Origin: Firm-04 sp045628085
Lineage (GTDB): Bacteria; Bacillota; Clostridia; Oscillospirales; Ruminococcaceae
DNA: 64,000 nucleotides
NCBI GenBank assembly: GCA_045628085.1
Contig: JAZQOZ010000157.1
Location: forward strand, 6,940 to 70,939
Direction: 5' to 3'
A program made the position numbers and the translations under genes. Numbering within the stretch: the stretch's first letter is position 1; each line of letters begins with the position of its first letter. The notes beneath the pieces were generated by a model. It was not told the DNA's origin. It searched no databases and saw nothing but the letters and a program-made list of their open reading frames with translations. Shown in pieces: positions 22,824 through 30,142 of the stretch.

Positions 22824-23048
22824 ATGCAAAGACCGATGACAGCAAACCTGTATAAGGCGCGTCTGGCTATGCTCGGTCTGACGCAGGCATCCATCCTGCC
22901 GAAGATCAGAGCCATGACAGAGATGAGCGTCAACTCGACGCAGTTGTCTGCCGCCCTGAATGGTGTCGGAATGCAGCCGAAGCACGAGCGAATCCGCGAA
23001 GCAGTCGAAACGCTGCTCAATGAACTGGAAAAAAAGGAGGAAACCTGA
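22824..23048 (+). CDS. Small Cro-like DNA-binding protein
   Basis: This 74-aa helical protein is the first gene of the rightward early operon. It contains a likely helix-turn-helix (LYKARLAMLGLTQASILPKI, then NSTQLSAALNG) and an acidic C-terminus. GAGGTG precedes ATG 22824. Position opposite the repressor and size suggest a Cro or excision-control role, but the family could not be named; it is also a candidate recombination directionality factor. Confidence 0.7.
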   Translation: MQRPMTANLYKARLAMLGLTQASILPKIRAMTEMSVNSTQLSAALNGVGMQPKHERIREAVETLLNELEKKEET

Positions 23049-23050
23049 AA

Positions 23051-23092
23051 ATGCATGAACTGAAAACAGGCTCGGAAGTCGGCACGGGATAG
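23051..23092 (+). CDS. Possible 13-codon leader peptide
   Basis: ATG 23051 follows AAGGAGG by a good distance and encodes MHELKTGSEVGTG before a TAG. It sits just upstream of a stable hairpin (23106-23135). It may be a short upstream peptide or a decayed gene start; coding status is uncertain. Confidence 0.25.
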   Translation: MHELKTGSEVGTG

Positions 23093-23105
23093 GCGAAAGC
23101 GATTT

Positions 23106-23135
23106 CACTCTGACAGCAAATGTTGCCACAGAGTG
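23106..23135 (+). other. Stable hairpin in the early leader region
   Basis: CACTCTG and CAGAGTG form the outer stem and GCAA and TTGC an inner stem with an ATG loop. No T-run follows, so it is not an ordinary terminator; it may be an RNA processing or protein-binding site. Confidence 0.4.
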
Positions 23136-23184
23136 ACCGTCCAAACCATCATCCGCATAAACTACAGAGAAAGGGGCTGATCTT

Positions 23185-23433
23185 ATGGCAAGAAACCAGA
23201 AGCTGGAAGTTGTGAGCTACATCAGAATGCCGGACGGCAGCAGAATGCTGTTTGATGATCTCACACCGGAGAAAAAGCAGTATGTCCGTGAGAAGATCGC
23301 GGAGAATGTCGGCAGGACGATCGGGCGTTACCTCTCGGAGCATCCGGAGGAAATCGAACCGTTCAGCCGGTGCAAAGGCGTCCGACTGATCCCTGATCCG
23401 CCGGAGAAAGGAGTCGGAACATGCATCATCTGA
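23185..23433 (+). CDS. Hypothetical early phage protein
   Basis: This 82-aa soluble protein contains SYIRMPDGSRMLFDDLTPEKKQYVREKI, then a helical segment and a Pro-rich end. GGGG at the proper distance precedes ATG 23185. It is in the early operon and overlaps the next gene by 13 bp. Small proteins with a DGS..LFDDLTPE-like pattern are common in Clostridia prophages, but no function is known to me. Confidence 0.7.
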   Translation: MARNQKLEVVSYIRMPDGSRMLFDDLTPEKKQYVREKIAENVGRTIGRYLSEHPEEIEPFSRCKGVRLIPDPPEKGVGTCII

Positions 23434-23642
23434 CAAACGTTGAGTATCTGGCAGGGATCCTGCTCTTGGTAAGTGCATTGGGAGTGATCGCATTCATGTG
23501 GGCACGGTCGGTGTGGTCTACGTTCATGGATGCCGCAGACGAGCGTGCAAAGAGTATCGCGGATCACCGCTACCGCAAACTGATCGAGCGCACCGAGGTC
23601 GATGTGCATCCGGTGCTTATAATCGTTGATGATAGGAGGTAA
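23421..23642 (+). CDS. Small membrane protein, early phage region
   Basis: This 73-aa protein has one N-terminal membrane segment (about residues 7-28: VEYLAGILLLVSALGVIAFM) followed by a charged cytoplasmic tail. A purine-rich ribosome site (AGAAAGGAG) inside the preceding gene supports ATG 23421. Function unknown; superinfection exclusion is one possible role for such proteins, but nothing in the sequence proves it. Confidence 0.65.
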   Translation: MHHLTNVEYLAGILLLVSALGVIAFMWARSVWSTFMDAADERAKSIADHRYRKLIERTEVDVHPVLIIVDDRR

Positions 23643-23649
23643 AACGTAC

Positions 23650-24063
23650 ATGGGCAAGCTTACAAACACACAGCGCGCCGCAATTTATCATGCATGGAAA
23701 GACGGAACGCAGCCGAAAGAACTCGCAAAGCAGTACAGCGTTTCCACCAGTGCGATCAGTCAAATGATCAGCAGAATGAACAGAACAGGGAACCCTGCTG
23801 CGGAAGACAAGCCAGAGCCTAAGACGATGATCAACAAGGACTTTGATGATGCTGTCAATGCCATGATTGCAGAGAGCAAGTCGGCAGATGTGAAGCCGGA
23901 GAAGATTCCAAATTATATCTGGGATGCTCTTGACGATAATGTTTCTTCACTGAATTTGGAAATTGAAGAGCGCGAACAGCGGATTGCTGAGCTGAAAGAA
24001 GAGCTTTTGAATCTCAAGAATCAGCGCGATGCTATCGAGAAATGGATGGAGGATCACACATGA
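23650..24063 (+). CDS. Helix-turn-helix protein with coiled coil
   Basis: This 137-aa protein has a homeodomain-like helix-turn-helix (about 5-45: TQRAAIYHAWKDGTQPKELA, then QYSVSTSAISQMISRM) and a C-terminal coiled coil (about 95-130, NLEIEEREQRIAELKEELL). ATG 23650 is preferred over an in-frame ATG at 23626 because GATAGGAGG precedes it. It is probably a DNA-binding regulator of early genes. The next gene overlaps it by 4 bp. Confidence 0.75.
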   Translation: MGKLTNTQRAAIYHAWKDGTQPKELAKQYSVSTSAISQMISRMNRTGNPAAEDKPEPKTMINKDFDDAVNAMIAESKSADVKPEKIPNYIWDALDDNVSSLNLEIEEREQRIAELKEELLNLKNQRDAIEKWMEDHT

Positions 24064-24344
24064 GAGCAATGAAGTTGTGCCTGAACAGCATCAGCATTAT
24101 TGACGTTGACAACGATCTGCACGCATTGCAGAATGAAGTAGGCGGACGTATTGAGCCTGTCAGGTTAAAGGATGGCGGCTTGATGATCGTGGACGAGGAA
24201 GGCATTTTGAAGCAGTATCCGCACAATGATCTTGCGTCGTACATCAGCGGACGGCACATCTACGGCACTGCGTTGATCGTCGGTGTGGACGGAGAGGAAT
24301 TTGACGATGTGCCGGAGCAGTATTTCGTATGGCTCGGAAACTAA
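24060..24344 (+). CDS. DUF3846-family phage protein
   Basis: This 94-aa protein matches the DUF3846 pattern: DNDLHALQNEVGGRIEPVRL near the start, DEEGILKQYPHND in the middle, and IYGTALIVGVDGEEFDDVP near the end. ATG 24060 overlaps the upstream stop (ATGA). These proteins are frequent in phages and plasmids of Firmicutes; biochemical role unknown. Confidence 0.75.
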   Translation: MRAMKLCLNSISIIDVDNDLHALQNEVGGRIEPVRLKDGGLMIVDEEGILKQYPHNDLASYISGRHIYGTALIVGVDGEEFDDVPEQYFVWLGN

Positions 24345-24432
24345 AGAAAAAGCCGCATCCGATCTGCTTCATCGGACACGGCACAGGAATTTACCTATAG
24401 TGCTATTTTAGCACATTCGGAGGAAAATGTCA

Positions 24433-24789
24433 ATGGATGATAAATATTTCATTTCTGCTTCAAAGGACAAGTATGCGCGTGCTGTCGCGGTTCCGACCGC
24501 TGATGCGCTGAAAGAGTTCTGCCGGCAGGAGCCTGAATTCGAGCAGGCGATCGAGCAGAGCGGAAAGAGTTTTGACGATTGTCTGACCGAGATCACGAAA
24601 GGTATCGGGCAGTCGATCAGTGATCTGGAAGTATACAGCCGGGCTGTCAAGTTTTACTTTCCGGTCGCGGCAGTCAGATTCCACATGACAATCGACCTTT
24701 GCGGCGATAACGGTGCAGTCGATCCGCCGATCACGCAGCATAAGAGTGAGCCGATGAATCTGTCGCTTGATTCACTGCTTGACTTCTGA
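24433..24789 (+). CDS. PcfK-like protein
   Basis: This 118-aa protein resembles PcfK: ADALKEFCRQEPEFEQAIEQ, then SFDDCLTEITKGIGQSISDLEVYSRAVKFYFPVA, and an acidic LSLDSLLDF end. ATG 24433 is favoured over ATG 24427 because GGAGG (24419-24423) is then 9 bp away. It is followed by a PcfJ-like gene after 9 bp, the same pair known from conjugative plasmid pCF10 and from many phages. Molecular function is not established. Confidence 0.75.
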   Translation: MDDKYFISASKDKYARAVAVPTADALKEFCRQEPEFEQAIEQSGKSFDDCLTEITKGIGQSISDLEVYSRAVKFYFPVAAVRFHMTIDLCGDNGAVDPPITQHKSEPMNLSLDSLLDF

Positions 24790-24798
24790 GGTGATGCC

Positions 24799-26079
24799 AT
24801 GAAACAACAGAGAAAAGACGAATTGATGCACAGCTTCCCTTGTGTTCCGCAGAGTATCATGGATCAGATGAAGGGCAGACTTGCTGCAAATTTCGCGGTG
24901 TTCCTGACGGACGGAAACGAACTGTTCGTTCGGTGCTATCACAGATACTCAGACGGGAAATTGTTTGAGCGTCAGCGGTATGTGTTTGCAAATGACGGTT
25001 CTGTCCGCTGGGGAAAGGATGACTATTCACCGTGGGCGGTTCGCAAGGAATTCAGAGAACCGGTATTCTGCCAGAGCTGCTACGGATACAGCTTTGACAA
25101 CTCATACAGGATCCTGAATAAGGACGCGATCCGGCAGTCCTGTATGAAATACTGCTGTTATGATCTCTACAAAGGCGATCTTCTGATCGAATATCTGCAT
25201 CTGTATTGCCGGCATCCGAATCTGGAATATATCATGAAGTCCGGATACTCCGCTCTGATCGGAGAGCATTATACCGGATTCTGGGGAGGTATACAGCATA
25301 TAACAGCTGACCGTCATATCAACTGGAAATCGAATAATCTGCTGAAAATGCTCGGACTGAGCAGGACGGAATTCAAAGGACTTGAAGGCAGAGAGGAACT
25401 GTATTCTCAGTATGTCACATGGCGCGAACATTATCCGAAATGCAGAATGGATGATCTTCTGCTGATTGCTGATGTATTCGGATATGAATACGGTACAGCG
25501 GAATCATTCATTCGTCTGACCGGACTGAAACCACAGCGTATCGCACGATATCTGAAAGAACAGAATGCTGTTCCGCATGACTATCATGATTATCTCAGGC
25601 AATGCACAACACTCAAATATGATCTGCATGATACAGCGATCTCTATGCCGCACAACTTCTCAGCAATGCATACGCGGCTCTCCGAGATCATCAAGTACAA
25701 TGAAACAAAGGAAGCACGGAAAATGTTCAGCTTGCATACAGAATATAGGAAGCAGCTTGAATTTGAATACGGTAATCTGTTTATCAGGCAGCCGAAAAGC
25801 ATGAAAGAGATCGTCAGCGAGGGCAAGAACCTTCACCATTGTGTCGGCGGATATGCAGAACGGCACGCACGCATGAAGCTGCACATTATGTTCATTCGGA
25901 AGGAAGACAAGCCGAGTGTTCCGTTCTATACGGTCGAGGTTGACCTGTTCGGGAAGATCGTGCAGGTCAGAGGATTGAAGAATGCGCCGATGACGGAAGA
26001 AGTCAAGGCGTTTATTGAGGAATATGAGAAGTATCTTGCCGAAACGCTCGGCAAACAGAAAGTGAGGAAAACAGCATGA
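24799..26079 (+). CDS. PcfJ-like protein
   Basis: This 426-aa protein carries the PcfJ signature near its C-terminus: EIVSEGKNLHHCVGGYAERH followed by MFIRKEDKPSVPFYTVEVD. The N-terminal part has Cys-rich VFCQSCYGYSF and a YCCYDLY segment. GAGGTG precedes ATG 24799. It forms a pair with the PcfK-like gene and overlaps the next gene by 4 bp. In plasmids PcfJ is linked to DNA transfer; in a phage replication region a role in DNA processing is only inferred. Confidence 0.75.
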   Translation: MKQQRKDELMHSFPCVPQSIMDQMKGRLAANFAVFLTDGNELFVRCYHRYSDGKLFERQRYVFANDGSVRWGKDDYSPWAVRKEFREPVFCQSCYGYSFDNSYRILNKDAIRQSCMKYCCYDLYKGDLLIEYLHLYCRHPNLEYIMKSGYSALIGEHYTGFWGGIQHITADRHINWKSNNLLKMLGLSRTEFKGLEGREELYSQYVTWREHYPKCRMDDLLLIADVFGYEYGTAESFIRLTGLKPQRIARYLKEQNAVPHDYHDYLRQCTTLKYDLHDTAISMPHNFSAMHTRLSEIIKYNETKEARKMFSLHTEYRKQLEFEYGNLFIRQPKSMKEIVSEGKNLHHCVGGYAERHARMKLHIMFIRKEDKPSVPFYTVEVDLFGKIVQVRGLKNAPMTEEVKAFIEEYEKYLAETLGKQKVRKTA

Positions 26080-26975
26080 TTGAAACCGGAATGCGTACTC
26101 CGCCGGCAGATGAAAGCATTGCCGTGACGGAACAGTACACAGAAGCCTACAACCTGAATGTGAAGATCCACACCAGTATGCAGGCAATTCAGCAGAACCT
26201 TTACGATATGTGCAGTGCCTTGAAGAAGATGCGAGACGGCAAGCTGTACAAGGAACTCGGCTATCAGAATTTCGAGGATTACTGCGAGAATGAGGCGGGA
26301 ATTACAAGAAGCCAGGCGTACAAGTACATCACGATTATTGAAAAGCTTCCTGAAGATTTTGTGTTACCGGTAACACAAATTGGAATGCGAAAACTCTACC
26401 TTCTCACCGCCCTGACCGATGACCAGCGCGAAGAGCTCACCCAGACAGTTGATCTCGAAAATACAACGGTTCGTGAACTGAAAGAGCAGATCAGCATTCT
26501 GCAATCACAAAAGGAATCTGCCGAAGCAGATGCAGAGCAGGCAAGAGATGCGGTCCGTGAAGCCGAGGAAGCCAAAGAGCGCACCCGCCTGACACTCAAG
26601 GGAATGCTCGACAAGCGCATTGAGCAGGTACATAAGCTTGAGGCGCAGATCAAGGAAATGGAGAACAAGCCGCAGGATGTTGCTGTGGTTGATAACTCTG
26701 AGGAAATCGACCGTCTGAACGCCGAAATTGAAAGACTCCGGCAGCAGATCAATGAGAAGCCTGATACGCAGCTTGCGCTCGGAGTTGAGCCGATCTATCA
26801 GACGGACAGCAAGGCACTGTTCAAGCCGTATCTCACCGCTGCCGCCGATGCCGTCAACCGGCTTGCGGACTTCATCGGGCAGCATCAGAGCGATGCCAAT
26901 TACGATTTCTTCATGGAGAAGATGCACGCGGCATTCGCGTTTGCAGATCAGAAAATTCAGGCGATGAAAGGATGA
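26076..26975 (+). CDS. Phage DNA-binding-type protein with long coiled coil
   Basis: This 299-aa protein has an N-terminal helical domain with a possible helix-turn-helix (LYKELGYQNFEDYCENEAG, then ITRSQAYKYITII). A long coiled coil follows (about residues 135-235: SQKESAEADAEQARDAVREA and EEIDRLNAEIERLRQQI), then a globular C-terminal region. It starts inside the PcfJ-like gene (ATGA overlap). A perfect 22-bp palindrome lies inside its coding sequence (26358-26379) and may be a binding site. A ParB/KorB-like or segregation role is speculative. Confidence 0.65.
   Translation: MIETGMRTPPADESIAVTEQYTEAYNLNVKIHTSMQAIQQNLYDMCSALKKMRDGKLYKELGYQNFEDYCENEAGITRSQAYKYITIIEKLPEDFVLPVTQIGMRKLYLLTALTDDQREELTQTVDLENTTVRELKEQISILQSQKESAEADAEQARDAVREAEEAKERTRLTLKGMLDKRIEQVHKLEAQIKEMENKPQDVAVVDNSEEIDRLNAEIERLRQQINEKPDTQLALGVEPIYQTDSKALFKPYLTAAADAVNRLADFIGQHQSDANYDFFMEKMHAAFAFADQKIQAMKG
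26358..26379. repeat. 22-bp perfect palindrome inside the coiled-coil gene
   Basis: The left arm TTTGTGTTACC is followed directly by its exact reverse complement, 11 bp per arm without spacer. It is within coding sequence (codons for FVLPVTQ). A match this long is expected by chance only about once in several tens of windows of this size. Confidence 0.7.
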
Positions 26976-26980
26976 TGAAA

Positions 26981-28303
26981 ATGCCTGTCAAGATCAATAC
27001 ACTCGAACTGGAAAACATCAAGCGCATCCATGCGGTGCAGCTGACACCTGCCGCAAACGGTCTGACGGTGATCGGCGGTAATAACAATCAGGGCAAGACC
27101 TCTGTGCTGGATTCGATCTGCTGGCTGCTCGGCGGCAATAAGTATCAGCCGAGCAATGCACAGCGCGAGGGCGCGCTTACGGAGCCGATGCTCCGCTGCA
27201 CGCTCTCAAACGGTCTGGTTGTCGAACGCAAGGGCAAGAACGCAGCGCTCAAAGTCATTGATCCGCAGGGCAACCGTGCCGGTCAGAAGCTGCTCGACAG
27301 CTTTCTCTCGGAACTTGCACTTGATCTGCCGAAATTCATGCAGGCATCCGATCGTGAAAAAGCGGACACGCTCCTGCGTATTATCGGCGTCGGGGAGCAG
27401 CTCATGCAAATGGAGCAGGAGGAAAAACGCCTTTACGATCAGCGCACGGCAATCGGGCAAATTCAGGTGCAGAAAGCGAAATTCGCCGCCGAGCTGCCGA
27501 ACTGGGAGAATCTGCCGGACGAGCCTGTCAGTGCTGCGGAATTGATCGCACAGCAGCAGGCGATCCTTACCCGGAACGGTCAGCGTCAGCAATGGCAGAA
27601 CGATATGCAGAGTATTGAGATCGCAATGCAGAATATTACGGCAGAGATCAGAATGACAGAACGAAAACTTGCAGATCTGAATGCACAGCTTGACGAATTC
27701 CGCGAGAAAGCGGAATCGGCGAGAAAGTCACCGGAAGAACTGCAAATGGAATCCACCGCAGAACTTGAATCCAATATTGCCAATATTGACAGACTGAATG
27801 CAAAGATCCGAGACAACCAGCGAAAAGCCGCCGCCGAGTGTGAAGCTGCTGACTATCAGGATCAGTATAACGGTCTGACCGATCAGATCGAGAATATCAG
27901 AGCGGACCGCCGCAAGCTGCTGGACGGTGCAAACCTGCCGCTGCCCGGGCTTTCTGTCGAGGGCGGTAAGCTGCTTTATCAGGGCAAGGCTTGGGACTGC
28001 ATGAGCGGCTCCGAGCAGCTCCGCGTGGCTACTGCGATCGTGCGCTGCCTGAATCCGGAATGCGGATTTGTCCTGCTTGACAAACTGGAACAGATGGATT
28101 TGCAGACGCTGTCCGATTTCGGTGCATGGCTCGAAGCGGAGGGCTTGCAGGCAATCGCAACAAGAGTCAGCACCGGAGATGAATGCAGCATCATTATTGA
28201 GGACGGATGGGTGCAGAATGCACCTGTATCGAATCCGGCACCGCCGCCTGTCCCGTATCAGCCGGCAAAAGGATTCACACCGTATCAACCGAAAGGAGTG
28301 TAA
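26981..28303 (+). CDS. SbcC/Rad50-like AAA ATPase
   Basis: This protein of about 440 aa is a phage SMC-type ATPase. Walker A GGNNNQGKTSVLDS is near residue 30. A coiled coil (about 160-290) separates it from the C-terminal half, which has MSGSEQLRVATAI (signature-like) and a Walker B-like FVLLDKLEQMD. The residue after the Walker B Asp is Lys where Glu is usual, so ATP hydrolysis may be altered. ATG 26981 gives the best spacing to AAAGG; ATG 26972 and 26975 are alternatives. It is next to the Sak4-like gene, consistent with phage recombination. Confidence 0.8.
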   Translation: MPVKINTLELENIKRIHAVQLTPAANGLTVIGGNNNQGKTSVLDSICWLLGGNKYQPSNAQREGALTEPMLRCTLSNGLVVERKGKNAALKVIDPQGNRAGQKLLDSFLSELALDLPKFMQASDREKADTLLRIIGVGEQLMQMEQEEKRLYDQRTAIGQIQVQKAKFAAELPNWENLPDEPVSAAELIAQQQAILTRNGQRQQWQNDMQSIEIAMQNITAEIRMTERKLADLNAQLDEFREKAESARKSPEELQMESTAELESNIANIDRLNAKIRDNQRKAAAECEAADYQDQYNGLTDQIENIRADRRKLLDGANLPLPGLSVEGGKLLYQGKAWDCMSGSEQLRVATAIVRCLNPECGFVLLDKLEQMDLQTLSDFGAWLEAEGLQAIATRVSTGDECSIIIEDGWVQNAPVSNPAPPPVPYQPAKGFTPYQPKGV

Positions 28304-28306
28304 CTT

Positions 28307-29428
28307 ATGCCTTATTTTGAAGAAATCAACGGCATCCAGTACGGCAGCGGAATTAAGGCTGTGCTGTACGGTCAGGAGGGAGTCGGGAAATCATCACTTG
28401 CCGCCAACATCCCCGGCATCGTGTTCATCGACTGCGAGGGCAGCACAACGAAAATGGATGTGCGCAGACTTCCTGCGCCGACATCATGGGCAATGCTCTG
28501 TGATGAAATGGAGTACATTCTTCAGAATGCATCCGTCAAAGGATACCGCGCTGTTGCGATCGACACGTTTGACTGGGCTGAATCGCTTGCATTGCAGGCA
28601 CTCTGCTCAGAACACAATGTAAAAGGCATTGAAGGATTCAACTACGGCAAAGGCTGGCAGTATGAATGCGAGATGATTGCACGGTTCCTTGAAAGCACAG
28701 ATAAACTGATTAAAGCAGGCATTCACGTTATCCTGATCTGTCACGCGATCACAAGAAAGGCAACGCTCCCGGAGGAAGTTGACGAGTACGATCACTGGGA
28801 ATTGAAACTCGGCAACAAAACCACGAACAAGATTGCACCGCTGCTGAAAGAATGGTCTGACATGACGCTGTTCCTTGCATTCAAAACGCAGATCATGGCA
28901 ACGGATGATAAAGGCAAGAACCACAAAGCGACATCTGTTCAGCGTGTCATGTACAGTACAAAATCCGCTTGGTGGGATGCGAAAAACCGTTTCGGTCTGC
29001 CTGATATGATGCCGCTTGAATACGGTGCGATCGCGCACCTGTTTGCACCGCCTGCCGATACGCTGATACAGCGTGCGCAGGATGCCGGAATCCAGACAGC
29101 AACAATCAATTTGCCGGAACAGACAGCACCGCCGCCGAAGCCCCATGCTGCACCGCCTGACACAGTTCCGGTGAACATTGATCCGACCGGATTTGATCCG
29201 GTCGGTACGGACTGGACAGGCATTCCGGATGCACTGAAAAATCTGATGCAGGCGAACTACATTCTGCCGAATCATATCGAAAAGATCAGCAGTGACGTGT
29301 TTCATTATTTTCCGGCAGGGATGCCGATGCGCGAATATCCGGCAGATTATCATGAATGGCTCTGTGCGAACTGGCAGCAGGTAATGGATGCCGTCAAAGC
29401 AAACTGCACAGACTATGTACCGTTTTAA
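28307..29428 (+). CDS. Sak4-like RecA-fold ATPase
   Basis: This 373-aa protein has Walker A LYGQEGVGKSSLAA near residue 21, an early Walker B-like VFIDCEG and YRAVAIDTFDWAESLAL near 85, typical of phage AAA_24/Sak4 single-strand annealing ATPases. Residues beyond about 240 are an extra, Pro-rich and then globular region. AAAGGAG lies 7 bp before the start. It is followed directly by a DUF669-type protein, the usual partner of Sak4. Role: recombination-dependent replication or repair of phage DNA. Confidence 0.82.
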   Translation: MPYFEEINGIQYGSGIKAVLYGQEGVGKSSLAANIPGIVFIDCEGSTTKMDVRRLPAPTSWAMLCDEMEYILQNASVKGYRAVAIDTFDWAESLALQALCSEHNVKGIEGFNYGKGWQYECEMIARFLESTDKLIKAGIHVILICHAITRKATLPEEVDEYDHWELKLGNKTTNKIAPLLKEWSDMTLFLAFKTQIMATDDKGKNHKATSVQRVMYSTKSAWWDAKNRFGLPDMMPLEYGAIAHLFAPPADTLIQRAQDAGIQTATINLPEQTAPPPKPHAAPPDTVPVNIDPTGFDPVGTDWTGIPDALKNLMQANYILPNHIEKISSDVFHYFPAGMPMREYPADYHEWLCANWQQVMDAVKANCTDYVPF

Positions 29429-29446
29429 CTGAAAGGAGATCACAGA

Positions 29447-30142
29447 ATGAATTATCAGCAGAATTATGGTTATCAGCAGGGCGGCTATCAGGCACAGCAG
29501 AACGGATACGGCAGTTACGCACAGCAGCCTGCACCGGCACAGGGCGGCGGACTTGGCTGGGATGATGATTTTGCAGCGGAGGAGGGCAGCCTGAATCCGT
29601 TGCTGCCAGAGGGCGATTACTGGTTTGAGATCGTCAAGCTGGAGCGCGGCAGACACAACGGCAGTGCGAAGGTACCGTCCTGCAACAAGGCGATTGTCAC
29701 ATTCCGGATCCTTTCGCCGCAGGGCGAAGCAATCATCACGGAGAATTACTTTGTTGTGGACCTTGACTGGGCACGGCAGAAAAATACATCGCTCTTTGCG
29801 AGCATCGGCATTGCAAAGAAAGGCGAAGATCGTGTGAAGCCGGTCTGGTCGAATGAGATTGCAGGACGCCGCGGCGTATGCCATATTGCACCGCGAACAT
29901 TTGAAAAGGACGGAAAAACGCATCAAACGAATGATCTGAAATATCTCTATCCTCAGTGGAAACAGCCGAATGTTGAGCCGGTTGCACCCGGTCAGCAGGC
30001 TGCATATCAGGCACCTGTCCAGCAGGCATACGGCGGTCAGCAGCAGTACGCTCCGCAGCAGTATGCTCAGAATGCTGCACAGCCGCAGCGGAATGGCTAT
30101 CAGCCGCAGCAGAACGGTGCATACGGAGGAGGAATGTACTGA
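29447..30142 (+). CDS. DUF669-type putative ssDNA-binding protein with prion-like tails
   Basis: This 231-aa protein has a central domain (about 35-165: LLPEGDYWFEIVKLERGRH, then NKAIVTFRILSPQGEA) of the DUF669 type, which in phages takes the place of a single-strand DNA-binding protein. Both ends are low-complexity and rich in Gln, Gly, Tyr and Ala (residues 1-33 and 175-231), with repeated QQ, YG and QNG motifs. AAGGAG precedes ATG 29447. The helicase gene overlaps its stop by one base. It probably works with the Sak4-like ATPase. Confidence 0.75.
   Translation: MNYQQNYGYQQGGYQAQQNGYGSYAQQPAPAQGGGLGWDDDFAAEEGSLNPLLPEGDYWFEIVKLERGRHNGSAKVPSCNKAIVTFRILSPQGEAIITENYFVVDLDWARQKNTSLFASIGIAKKGEDRVKPVWSNEIAGRRGVCHIAPRTFEKDGKTHQTNDLKYLYPQWKQPNVEPVAPGQQAAYQAPVQQAYGGQQQYAPQQYAQNAAQPQRNGYQPQQNGAYGGGMY

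Noticed and set aside
24345..24426. Hairpin GCCG..TCCGA/TCGGA..CGGC before the PcfK-like gene
   Set aside because: No T-run follows and no promoter is visible after it, so neither terminator nor attenuator can be claimed.
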